Shown piece after piece: positions 46,425-56,058 of a stretch of 64,000 nt of DNA. Under the pieces are notes generated by a model. The model saw only the letters and a list, made by a program, of their open reading frames with translations. It was not told where the DNA came from and did not search any database. Both the position numbers and the translations under genes were made by a program. This DNA is from Teleogryllus oceanicus. Lineage: Eukaryota; Arthropoda; Insecta; Orthoptera; Gryllidae. The stretch lies in the NCBI GenBank assembly GCA_964035755.1, contig CAXIVR010000005.1, forward strand, positions 11,030,785 to 11,094,784. Reading direction: 5' to 3'. The first letter of the stretch is position 1, and every line of letters starts with the position of its first letter.

Positions 46425-47640
46425 GTGACAATGGCAGAAAGCATTAAAGTTAATATCCATATTGTGATCCAATATTTTGAGCCAGGTAAAACTTACGAAT
46501 ATCTGGAGATTGAAGAATGTGGGAAAATCTCGAATGACACAGTGAAAGAGAAAATTCGCAGTAAGTATTACATAAGAATGAGACTTGTCCTGGAGTTTGA
46601 TCTGAACTTTAAGAATAAAATAGGTAAATGTAGTATGGCGGTGCTTGTAGCCGAATATAGTTTCGAACTAGTGAACTAGACAAATTGAAACCTCCCGGCA
46701 CAATACAATAGTCGAGACAGGAAAGTATGTAGTCTGTCATCAAGATAATCCACTATGAGGCTGGTCATTAAATATGACCGAAGAATGAGGGACAGAAGCT
46801 TTGTATGTGTAGTAAGGATCATTGCGAAGAAAACGATGCAAGACACTCAGAATAACTCAGACACTTTACTTCTGATGCTACTTAACATGAAATATGAAAC
46901 CCACAAATTGTCAAATAAATAATGGAGAGACAAACTATTACCTGTACAATATCTAAAAAGAATGGACAAGTTGCATATCAATAAAGATCACTCATTTTTG
47001 CGGCTTAAAGGGGGGAAATGAGACCAAATACTTGAAGAGATACAATGTGAAGGCACACTACACAGGCTGTGTAGTTACCTCCACTAACAGGTCTGGAACG
47101 CCTTCAATGTTCATATTCCGAACATATTCTCCAAGCCCAAATACTAACTAAAGCTGGCGATGTCTGCTGGACTGTGTAAAATATTGTACCACCAACAAAT
47201 TGAAACTGATCGCTCGATTGTGGCAAACAAACTGTATATTGTTATCAGAGATTTGGAGAAAAAAATCGAGTCTACTTGTAGATATTGCTGTGCCGTGCGA
47301 ACAGCTTGTCTTTACCAAGGAGGAAGAGAAACTTCTTAAATCTAAGTCTGGAAATCGAGATCAGCCGAATGTGGGGCGTTAAAACGCAAGTCATCCCGAT
47401 AGTTATCGAACCTCAGAAATACGTTCCGCAAACGTTTTGTAAGAACTTATCTAAACTCCCAGGTCATTAAAAAACTGGGAAGTGCAAGCATTGCTTTATT
47501 ATTGATTCTCGCAATAATTATCTGTCGTAATGGCCTTATTGAAAAACACTTCAGAGAAAAGCTTCGAAAACTTGATATCCCTCCAAGGCTTTTAAAATCA
47601 ATACAGATGTCTGTTATCTTAAATACTTGCTGCATGTTTG
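46425..47640 (+). mobile_element. LINE (non-LTR retrotransposon) 3' end, decayed
   Basis: The first frame (46425-46679, 84 codons) resembles the end of a non-LTR reverse transcriptase: YEYLEIEECGKIS, then RMRLVLEFDLNFKNKI, then VAEYSFELVN. Weaker matches follow in shifted frames. At 47,200-47,470 is a conserved C-terminal region in two frames. One carries VDIAVP (DIAVP at 47281-47295), the other EISRMWGVKTQVIPIVI (47351 on), with a frameshift near 47,340. The DIAVP/EI..MW pattern resembles the restriction-like endonuclease end of some LINE lineages. The PD pair expected about 15 residues earlier appears mutated to LY. It is dead by frameshifts and stops. Confidence 0.7.
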
Positions 47641-47765
47641 GAACTATCTAAATTCAGTTTCTTAAATAAATAGCAAATAATACATTTGGCGAAAAGCCGT
47701 TTTTATTTGAAAATCCGGTCTTTCTGTGAACCATCAATGCGTAAAAATGAATAATAATCATTATT

Positions 47766-47771
47766 AATAAA

Positions 47772-47822
<51 letters not shown>
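47766..47822 (+). repeat. (ATT)n microsatellite
   Basis: ATT trinucleotide run of about 19 units, a little before the end of the candidate peptide gene. Confidence 0.97.
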
Positions 47823-47823
<1 letters not shown>

Positions 47824-47884
47824 TACGCAACTTATGCTCTTTGATTAGAGGCAATTTGAGGAAGACCGTATGAGGAGAAGCATG

Positions 47885-47890
47885 TTTATT
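47885..47890 (-). terminator. Poly(A) signal AATAAA of the candidate peptide gene
   Basis: The plus strand reads TTTATT, giving AATAAA on the minus strand. It lies about 130 bp after the predicted stop (48017-48019), and about 65 bp after the stop of the alternative frame at 47955-47957. The context GTGAATAAACATG and position suit a cleavage site near 47,865. Confidence 0.55.
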
Positions 47891-48016
47891 CACAATAAAT
47901 ATGTACACAACAACAGAAGTTTGCTAAAAGAGAGGGTGTTCCAGCTGCTCTGCCTTAGTAAAACGTTCTCCCGAAATCACAGTCCTTCTTTGTATTGAAG
48001 AGTCCTGGGCCCTTCA

Positions 48017-50165
48017 TCAAGTTATTGAGTCCTGCAAAGAGAAAACTTGTGTAAATTCGGTTGTTCTAAATCAAAGAAAAACATCAGATATGTGTGTTTT
48101 TATACGTTACCAAAAATTTATCAAAACTTGGCCGTTTGGGATTCGCGCCTCCTCGTCCTTGTGGCCCAACTGGATCCTGCGACATAAACAAGGAATGAAG
48201 CCATATAGAAGGCATAACCAGTAGTGCTTCACAATGGCACAGAGTTTCTCGTACTACTTGGTTTCTCTGTTTCTTTAGTCTGGGACAACTTAACAGTTTT
48301 ACCTTGACCCTATTCCTAGTTGCTACCGTTGAAAATATATTTTTCCATACCATATTTTAGGCAGCAATAGATAGCAGCTGAGAAGAAAAAGGGAGATTAC
48401 GGCAACGCTAGGCCAGACTAAACCGATTAGAGAAGAGACAAATACGAGAAAATCTATGCCATTTTGTAACCCTATTAGTTTCACTATTATTCGGAAATTC
48501 TCTATGTTTACGCTCTCCTCGCCCACTTGCATTCAAGTGCATCCTGTCCCCACTGGGCCTCGCCATGCCTAGGCCTGACCACGCCCCCTAATCACCGGTC
48601 TACGTCATAGACAGTATAAACTAGTAATAGATATTTAGGCGCATTATTACAAAATGTTGCTATTTTCGAAGATTCAAGAACGAAATTCACACCTGCGCCA
48701 ATTTTTAAAGCTACTACTTGGCCCTTACCATGAAAAAAATAAAATTAAGAGTGCTTCAGAATGGAACAGGCAATATCCAACCAATTAGTTTCTTTATCTC
48801 TGTAGTGTTGGCCTCATCTTGTTCCCAGCTTCCATCTATACGCGCCTAAAGTTGACGATTTCTCTATTATTCTATTCCCTAATAATAAATTGAAATACTG
48901 TATACCATCATACACGCAGTTTTTCGTTTTAATTATTGGAACCATATTTGAGAAAATGTCGTTCGAACCTTGTTTTAAATAGCAATTTTGAGATAATTTT
49001 CACAAAAACATGTCTGTTTTCGAGAGACTTCATATCAAATCATTTAAAGTACTTGTACTTACAAATTCAATAATGTATAATAATCAGCCGGCCGCCGGAA
49101 TTCTCCTCCAGACAGGAGCTGAGTTCAACCTTGCTACGTAGTCAGTACCGAAACTCTTCCACCGTCGTGACTTTAAATATGACTTTCTCTAAACAAGAGG
49201 AAGCCATGCTCTAAACCTAAGACCTCCCGGTTAGAGTCGCTGCTAAGGTTGCCAACAATTCAAGTGAAAACATTAGGTCACAAAATATAGATGAAGATGG
49301 TCTGAGCGTCTTTTTTTAGTCACTAGACAGACACACGTCCATGCATGCGTGTGTCATATGTGAGTGTCTGCGTTCAGAAAAACGACAGTCATGTTTTGTA
49401 TTGTAAATGAAACAATAAACGAAACAACGTAGCAGATGTTAGTCATGTGATAAAATAAATGACAACAAATGCTTACAAAACTTTACAAAACAAAAAAAAT
49501 TACTAAATGGAGGACGTTTGAAATACAAAGGACAAGAGACCAGTTGACATCAATGATGGACTGTTCTCCCAAATGGAGGACTGTTGGAAACCCTAGTCAC
49601 TGCAGTCGGCAGCAATGCTGACCCTGAGCTAAACTAAGCCAATAAAAGTTTATTCAAGTAACCGTGATGATTTTTCATCATTTGAATTTGAATTTTCCTT
49701 GCTTCACAAACTGACTATTGGGTATCTTAGGCATAAATAATATATAAATATTATATATGTTAACCGACATCCAAATTTTAAAATTTTAATAAATTTGAAT
49801 GTTTAACAATTGATATATGTAGTTTAGAAAGCTGTGTCGGTAATAAATGGTTCGGCATGTCCCAGCCTGCGGGCTGTGCACGATTTAATTCAGACTATTC
49901 TGGTAAGGTGTTCTGAAACATTTATGACACTATTCTCCGAAGACAATTCAGTCATCTGAGAGATCGTCCGCATGTGATGCAGAATTAAAAACTTACCACT
50001 GAATTGTATTGATCATACTTCTATTTAAGTACAGTTACTCAAATTAGACAGTCAGACTTAATGCTACTAATTTCTTACCGGCAAGAAGACACAGCTTTGT
50101 GATCGTCTTGCCATCTCCAGGACCACCAGCACGAGGAACACAACACAGACTGCGAGGCGTGACAT
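48017..50165 (-). CDS. Candidate small secreted peptide gene, three exons
   Basis: I do not recognise the family. Exon 1 coding is 50165-50079 (29 codons, MSRLAVCVVFLVLVVLEMA, then RRSQSCVFLP). It has a basic start, a 13-residue hydrophobic core and a donor CCG|GTAAGA. Exon 2 is 48176-48111 (22 codons, beginning DPVGPQGRGG and ending KRPSFDKFL), between TTTATGTCGCAG and donor TTG|GTAACG, all in phase 0. Exon 3 starts at 48031 after TTTTCTCTTTGCAG and adds DSIT before a stop, giving 55 residues. In another frame exon 3 stays open for 24 codons (LNNLMKGPGLF..DCDFGRTFY), out of phase by one base. Residues RR and KR are possible processing sites, which would suit a secreted or regulatory peptide (inference). 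The 1.9-kb first intron holds family C and SINE fragments. The second intron is 79 bp. Confidence 0.55.
48200..49085. repeat. Family C fragments inside intron 1, both orientations
   Basis: 48,200-48,350 (CACAATGGCACAGAGTTTCTCG) resembles the reverse complement of 40,180-40,290. 48,355-48,490 carries the same motif inverted (CGAGAAAATCTATGCCATTTTG). 48,740-49,085 again runs in the first direction (GTGCTTCAGAATGGAACAGG, then GAGAAAATGTCGTTCGAACC) and matches 51,430-51,830. The neighbouring inverted pieces could pair in RNA. Confidence 0.6.
49088..49240 (-). repeat. SINE fragment inside intron 1
   Basis: The plus strand reads CAGCCGGCCGCCGGAATTCTCCTCCAGACAG and CTAAGACCTCCCGGTTAGAG, the reverse of the family's head and early body. 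About 50 bp of foreign sequence lies between the parts. It shares the gene's transcription direction. Confidence 0.8.
49241..50078. other. Remainder of intron 1, nothing further recognised
   Basis: AT-rich, with no further exon that fits the flanking phases and no known repeat identified. Confidence 0.45.
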
Positions 50166-50204
50166 ACTGCTATCCCCTGTAGTATGTACTGCAAAGATAG
50201 GACT

Positions 50205-50250
50205 GTACTGAAAGTATAATTTCATTGCCGGTTTATTTCAATTTATATAC
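50205..50250 (-). promoter_or_regulatory. TATA box and initiator of the candidate peptide gene
   Basis: On the minus strand GTATATAAAT (50250-50241) is a good TATA box. The insect initiator motif TCAGT lies at 50211-50207, with A at 50209, 38-40 bp downstream of the TATA start. That is a little longer than the usual 30. The presumed 5' leader to the ATG at 50165 is about 44 nt. The combination supports a real polymerase II start, but the spacing lowers certainty. Confidence 0.5.
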
Positions 50251-50285
50251 TCCACATTCATAATCGCATTCCTCAAGTTAGTAAA

Positions 50286-51110
50286 CGTAATCATTAAGTT
50301 AAAAAGAAATTCACAGAACATGGCCTTGCAAAGGTAGTTAATCCATTGTGTTCTTTCATTGAATTAACGCACGTGTGCAAATGCGTCAGACACCTCTTAT
50401 TTAATTATTGTCGTTTCAATACTTTTTCCTCCTTATACAAAAGAATTTTTGTTGAATATACGTGATCATGAAGTTAAAAAGAAATTCACAGAATATGGCA
50501 TTGGAAAGGTAGTTAATCTATTGTGTTCTTTTATTGCAGTAACACACGTGTGCCAATACATAATCCCCTTTTATTTTAATACCGTCTGCTTTAAGAGTTT
50601 ATCCTCATAATACAAAAGATTTTATTGTTATCTTCATACCGATTGTAGATGTAAAAGTCTACTTAAGAAATGTCGTAAAACATCTTTAGAAAATTTAATT
50701 GTTCTGCAAAGCCGCGAAATCAGCGCTTCGAACTAATCAAGGTCAGCGACGCCAATGTAAAAAGAAATTCACAGGACATGACATTAGGACGGTAATTAAT
50801 CTATACTTATTATGTTCGTTTATTGCATTAACGCACGTGTGCAATTGTGTCATACACCTTTTATTTCAATATTGTCTATTTAAATAATTATTTATCGTTA
50901 TACAAAATATTTTTTGTTGATATCTTCTTACCAATTGTGGATGTAGAATTCTACTTGAAAAGTTTCGCCGTTTTCTGGCGCACGATTACATAATATTCTC
51001 TTCTTTCGAAGTATTCTTTAGGTGAGAAAGTAAAAAGTTATAAAAATATTATTAGAAAATTTTATTGTTCTGCAAAGACGCGAGAACTAATCACGACTAG
51101 CGATGCTGAT
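50286..51110. repeat. Three diverged upstream tandem copies, each with an E-box
   Basis: Copies at about 50286-50460 (shortened), 50461-50746 and 50747-51110 share AAAAGAAATTCACAG, GGTAGTTAATC-like, CACGTGTGC, TTTTATTTCAATA-like and ATACAAAA segments. The two longer copies also share a 3' part with GAAAATTTAATTGTTCTGCAAAG. Each has a perfect palindromic CACGTG, at 50370-50375, 50545-50550 and 50834-50839. The block abuts the TATA box of the minus-strand gene, so it lies in its proximal upstream region. CACGTG is the binding site of bHLH factors such as CLOCK/CYCLE or MYC/MAX; binding here is inference. Confidence 0.85.
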
Positions 51111-51429
51111 GTAAGATGACCTTGCTCTTACTCTATAAGTCCACCTGCTGAGTTCTCATTATTCATGTGGCAAGCAACGCTTTATCGTTGCTCCACTGTC
51201 AAAGCATTACAAAATGTTATCTTGTTGCACTTCACTTGCGCATCGTTTAAAATTCAAAACAAAATTGATTCTCAACAACTATTATTTCTTTTTACTATGA
51301 AAAATTTACTACACAAGGATAAACAACAGCAATTGTAAAGAACAAATATTGTTAGCGTATTCGCTTTATGATCTTTACAGGCTAGCTTGCCGTAAATTGA
51401 CATGGAAGATTTAAATTAGTACTCTTTAT
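51111..51429. other. AT-rich spacer, nothing recognised
   Basis: No motif or repeat copy was identified between the upstream repeats and the next family C copy. Confidence 0.5.
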
Positions 51430-52200
51430 ATTAGAAGTAGAGCTGGTGGTGCTACAGAATGGAATGTACTTTTTAGTTACAGTATTCCAATCTCTTTACT
51501 CTGGACAAGCTTTTCTGTTTTGGCCGACTCTATTCCCCGATGCACTATTGCTGCCTAAAGATCAGTATTTTTTAAATTTACTGGATTTTTCGGTCTTCTA
51601 AAGGTAGAACTGATATATGACTTTAATAATATTACAGAAGAATAAAACATGTACCTAGACGCAAATTTTTGTTGAAAAGTTAGGAGTTTGTTTTTGAGAA
51701 AATATCGTTGAACATTTCTGAATATGCGCAATTTCAACTCATTTTCACAGGAAACTTTTCAGTTTTTGGAAACCTTCATAGGAAATCATTTGAATCTCTT
51801 CTATTCTCAAATGGAATAATGTATGAAAATTTCCTAACTTAAATTTTAACGACATTAGTGTATTAAAAAATATATTAGTGTCATTCTGAAAAAATTGAAA
51901 TAACAAATCAAAATAGTAATTAATGCCAGGTTATTCAGTATATTTGGCACTATCCTTACAAAAATGTTAAAAGAAAACGGAGTAATATATGTAGTATCGA
52001 CTGAGTTATGTAATTAAGGAGAAATTGATTTTTATGATTTTAACAGAAACACATGTTTTGGGGTCCCCTGATAATATCGTAAAAGTGTTGTTCTTTTTCA
52101 AAATATCCTTCGAAAAACTTTACCAAACCTTATTTGAAGAACATATACTCACACATGCAATAATGTACATACATCGACGTCAATGTAAACATTAGAGACA
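51430..52200 (+). repeat. Dispersed repeat family C copy
   Basis: Matches 48,740-49,085 (GAGAAAATATCGTTGAACATTTC, CAATAATGTAT). Its distal part, GAAACACATGTTTTGGGGTCCCCTGATAAT (51,987-52,100), matches 54,090-54,200. No open frame. Confidence 0.65.
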
Positions 52201-52559
52201 TGAGCAAGGTATAAAAAACCCTTCATTTGTGTAATTATTTAAAAAAACTAAAGAATACAGCGAATAGGGTTTTTCTACTCCCATTGTATAATTCTGTCAT
52301 TTGATGTCTCCAACCCGTTGCATAATGATACTCACTACAATACAGATTTCATTATGATACAGGTTCTTGACCAATCACAGAGAAGCTTACAAACTAAGTA
52401 CTGAGATTTCATTAATCTTTGAGAATCTTTCTAATAAATGTTTTGTTCGATTGTGTACAGTAAAATGGCATTATATGCATTAAGAATTATATTGTGAATA
52501 ACGATGCATTATATTATGAGTAACATGGTAAAAGTAAACTTGCTAAATGCATTATATTA

Positions 52560-53730
52560 AAAGTTTATGGTCGGGGAAAAGAACTTGAAATATTAATTGA
52601 TACAGAAAGCGTGATTTATGCAATGTCGTTGAATGTATGTAATGATTTTAAGAAGAGTAGAGTAAATCATGCTGAATTACCAGCTCGCAAAATTAAATTT
52701 TTTATAGAAAAACAAGTTTTGGGTAAGAATAATATGACACATTAAAGAAATGTAAGACAATTATATGAATTGAGGAAGGTACAGTAAACTTAAATAATTC
52801 TGTGAATGTCATTTCTAGTGTTGAGATACTTGAAGAATTAAGAAACGGGAACAAGTTAATGCAATTAAAGAAATATGTAAAAAAAGGGAAAATGTTATTA
52901 AATTGAAAGAATGGTTATTGTTATGAAGATATATTCATGGTATCACAAGAACCGATCAAGGATTACGAGTTTAGCTTAGAGTTGATAGATCTGACGAAAT
53001 TTAAAGGAAATCTATATCCAATATCTCAATTTTAACATGAAGTAAGGAGGTTAATTCAAGAAATGGTGGAAAATAACCATTGTTAAATCTGTAACTGCAT
53101 TTACTAATTCGATAGTAATTGTAAACAAGAAAAATGGTAAAATACGATTGTATGGATGCTAGAAGATTGAATCAGGTAACTACCATATGAGATACTCTGT
53201 TAAATTTGGGGTGCTCAAACATTTACTGGTTACGGCTAGTTATTGGCAATTACCAATTGAAAAGGAATCACCAAAATAGGTAAGTTTTATTTTTGAAGGA
53301 GTTACATATTCATTTCAAAGAGTCCCTTTTGGTTTGAAGAACGCTGTAGCAGCTCTGATTCAGTATATAAATACGATAATTGATGATAACTTAGAGAAAT
53401 TACTGTAGTTTATATAGATGACATTATTCTATTTTCAAAATTGAAACAAGAACACTTCAACAATTTGGAAGAATTATTCTTGACAACTTAGAAGAAGGAG
53501 CAAGAAAAGGACAGAAGAACAAAAACTTCGTAAATATTACTTACATGGCTGGTGACTAAGTATGGTTAAAGTCTGGTTACTAGATCTTCCGATGTATCTA
53601 ATAAACTGTTGAAGTTTTTCATATGATACAAGGGTCCTTACTTTATAAAAAAGATGATTGGCAATAAAGCATATCAATTAAGGATTCAAATGATAAAGGT
53701 TTTGGAATACATAATGTGACAAATATGAAG
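52560..53730 (+). mobile_element. Ty3/gypsy-type retroelement relic, internally deleted
   Basis: In order: a protease-like LIDTES (family LIDTGS) near 52,590; text resembling the reverse-transcriptase entry segment near 53,030-53,180; VPFGLKNA at about 53,322-53,345; the polymerase motif YIDD at 53411-53422; then, after only about 100 bp, the integrase C-terminal pattern YKGPYFI (GPY at 53633-53641). RNase H and the integrase zinc finger and core are missing, an apparent deletion of 1.5-2 kb. Stops and frameshifts occur throughout, for example between VPFG and YIDD. I could not define LTRs, a primer-binding site or an envelope frame. Non-functional. Confidence 0.85.
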
Positions 53731-54055
53731 GAAGTAATAGAATAAGATGGAAAGTTCCGAGTTGATAATTAACCTCACGAAAAACCGCCCAAGCGATCCG
53801 CTCACCACCACAAGACGACTCAGAATGCCCTAATTCCCAATCTGATCCCCCCTTCAAAGCTCGCTGCGAGTTTTTTCTCTCTTGTTTTTTTTCGCATTGC
53901 TATGACCCTTTATGTACCTTCTGTGTATTTGCATCATAGAAACCCACGTCTTTTGCAATATCTACAACATTTTGACCTTTATTTTCCTAAATAAAATGTT
54001 CTTCATTTTTGGTATGTCATAATATTGACCTCCACTTCTAAATGTTTGCTCTGTT
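53731..54055. other. Spacer between gypsy relic and family C
   Basis: Could include a decayed LTR. I see no inverted TG..CA ends or matching copy in the window. Confidence 0.4.
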
Positions 54056-54870
54056 TACTTTCTCGTATACATACGTATACACGGAGTAATATACGTAATA
54101 TAGAGAAAGTTATGTAATGCTGTGGAACATCGATTTCGAGATTTCAACGGAAATACACGTTTTGAGGCCCCCTGATACTGAAAAAGTGTTATTTTCAAAA
54201 CGTCCGTCTGTCTGTCCGCCCGTCCGTCCGTCTGTGAACACTACAACACTACAACACTACAAACTACTAGCGCCAAAACCATACGTACGATCTCTTCCCA
54301 ATTGAAGAATCCCTTTACGATCTGGGTCTAGTTGAAGCTTTTAAATTCTGAAAATCATTACTCAAAATTTGGGGGTATTTTACATAAAGCCCCCCGGACG
54401 TTTTCAAAATTTTCTCAAAAACAGCTTCGAATCTTTTCTTTAAATTTATTTTAAGATAAGAGCAAAATACACTTGTAAAGGTGGCATATGTCAGATTTTC
54501 ACGGTTAACTCTGAATTTTGGAAAATTGCAAAAGATTGATTTTTTTCGGGCGTCTTCCTACAACTACAAAATCGGAGACAGATTTTTCCTTCAAATGAAA
54601 GTAGTTCTTTCAATTAGGGCATGTAGACTTTTTGGAAATTTGAGTAGTTTTCATGAAATAGTGCATGCCATATTTGCAATTTTAAAAACTAACATAAACA
54701 AGATTTTCTCAAAAATGGCTCCAAAGTTTTTCTTTAAATTTTTGGTAAAGTTAGTGCCAATCGAACCGTAGCCGTCACATAAACGCCATGTTGCTGTGTC
54801 TTTTTGGGTTTCAAAAATTTCGAATATGAAAGTTTTTTGACTTGTCTGTCACGTCTGTACCCTTTTCCTC
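54056..54870 (+). repeat. Dispersed repeat family C copy
   Basis: Begins ACTTTCTCGTATACATACGTATACACGG and carries a CGTCCGTCTGTCTGTCC run at about 54,199. It parallels 38,805-39,600 throughout and ends GACTTGTCTGTCACGTCTGTACCC. Confidence 0.85.
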
Positions 54871-54910
54871 ACAATAATTGACCGGCCAATTTTTGTGAGG
54901 TAAAGGGTAC
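54857..54910. repeat. 54-bp near-perfect palindrome
   Basis: The left arm GTACCCTTTTCCTCACAA (54857-54874) pairs with the right arm TTGTGAGGTAAAGGGTAC (54893-54910), with one mismatch. The centre, AATTGACCGGCCAATT, is itself nearly self-complementary around CCGG. It sits exactly where two family C copies meet. A half-version (CCCTCACAAAAATTGGCCGG) is at about 43,153. Confidence 0.92.
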
Positions 54911-55320
54911 GTATACAGGGAGTAATATACGTAGCTAAAGAAAGTTATATAATGCTGTGCGAAAAAAGGGGATTTTCAGCGGAAAAATTCATTGCTGTGC
55001 TCTGATAACAAAAAATGCATAAAACCAATTGCTGAATTAAGAGAAAAAATCTATAACACGTAGTGCAGCCAGAGCTGCTGTTTTGTGGGTCCTTGATGCT
55101 GAAAAATTAATTGGAAGCAAAACGTCCGTCCGTCTGTCCGTCCTCCTATCGCCTAAACCATTTGTACGATCTCCTCCAAATTGAAAAATCCATGATGTAT
55201 CTGGATCTAGTTGAAGCTTTGAAATTTTGAAAAACATTCTTTAAAATTTGGGGGTACTTTACTTGAAGCTCCCAGTCATTTTTCAGATATTCTCAAAAAC
55301 GGCTCCAAATTTTTAGATGT
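54905..55320 (+). repeat. Second, truncated family C copy in tandem
   Basis: Starts GGTACGTATACAGGGAGTAATATACG. The CGTCCGTCCGTCTGTCCG run is at about 55,124, and the copy breaks off at AAAACGGCTCCAAATTTTTAG. It lies directly behind the previous copy in the same orientation, joined through the palindrome. Confidence 0.8.
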
Positions 55321-56058
55321 GTTGCCTTACTTGCGGCATTCGGTGAGTATTCAGCACACCCACCTACATTCGTGGATGTCCTCGCTTCCTTTGATTTGAC
55401 ACTAGTAAGACCGACTCGCCCTGCGGGATGACTGCAAAATTAGTTATCAACAATGTACCTGCAACCCATCCTCACTACTCAGGATTCGGTGAGTACTCTT
55501 TTGGGACTCACCAAATGTCGCATGTGTGATGTCGCGTTGATATTCTGGTAAAGGAGGTGAACAAATGGTACTTCCGAAGTTACTAATCTGTAAACTCGAT
55601 TATATGTCCTATCGTGGTATGGCAAAAATTTTGTTTAAAAGTGGTGATATATCAAATTTACGTTACGCGATTTGCTATTTTCACTTTCTCAGTAAACGTT
55701 AAGAAAATAAGAACGACACATTTGTTATTTGTTAAACACTTCTGGCAGGCCTTTTCCTAAATTTGTCTACTACATCGCTTAAACAAACCTATATTTTGAC
55801 CAGTGGTCTTTGAAGAATTTTGTTTACAGCTTCTTTGTTTATTTTACATTCACACTTCTTCTCAGAACTACAAACATTTATATTTATCCTGTGTGTTGTA
55901 TATAGACCTGTATGGAGTTATATTTGAAATCAGAAGTGCTTTTAGACAGAAAATAGTTAAGTGATTTTTTCAGACAAAATACTAGGATGAATCACTGGGA
56001 TGAGTCACTGGGAAGGATCATCATTGATGTGTTTATTACCTCAAAATAAAGTTCAAAG
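55321..56058. other. Intergenic stretch, nothing firm
   Basis: ATTCGGTGAGTA occurs twice (about 55,339 and 55,486) in otherwise unique sequence. Nothing else was recognised. Confidence 0.45.
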
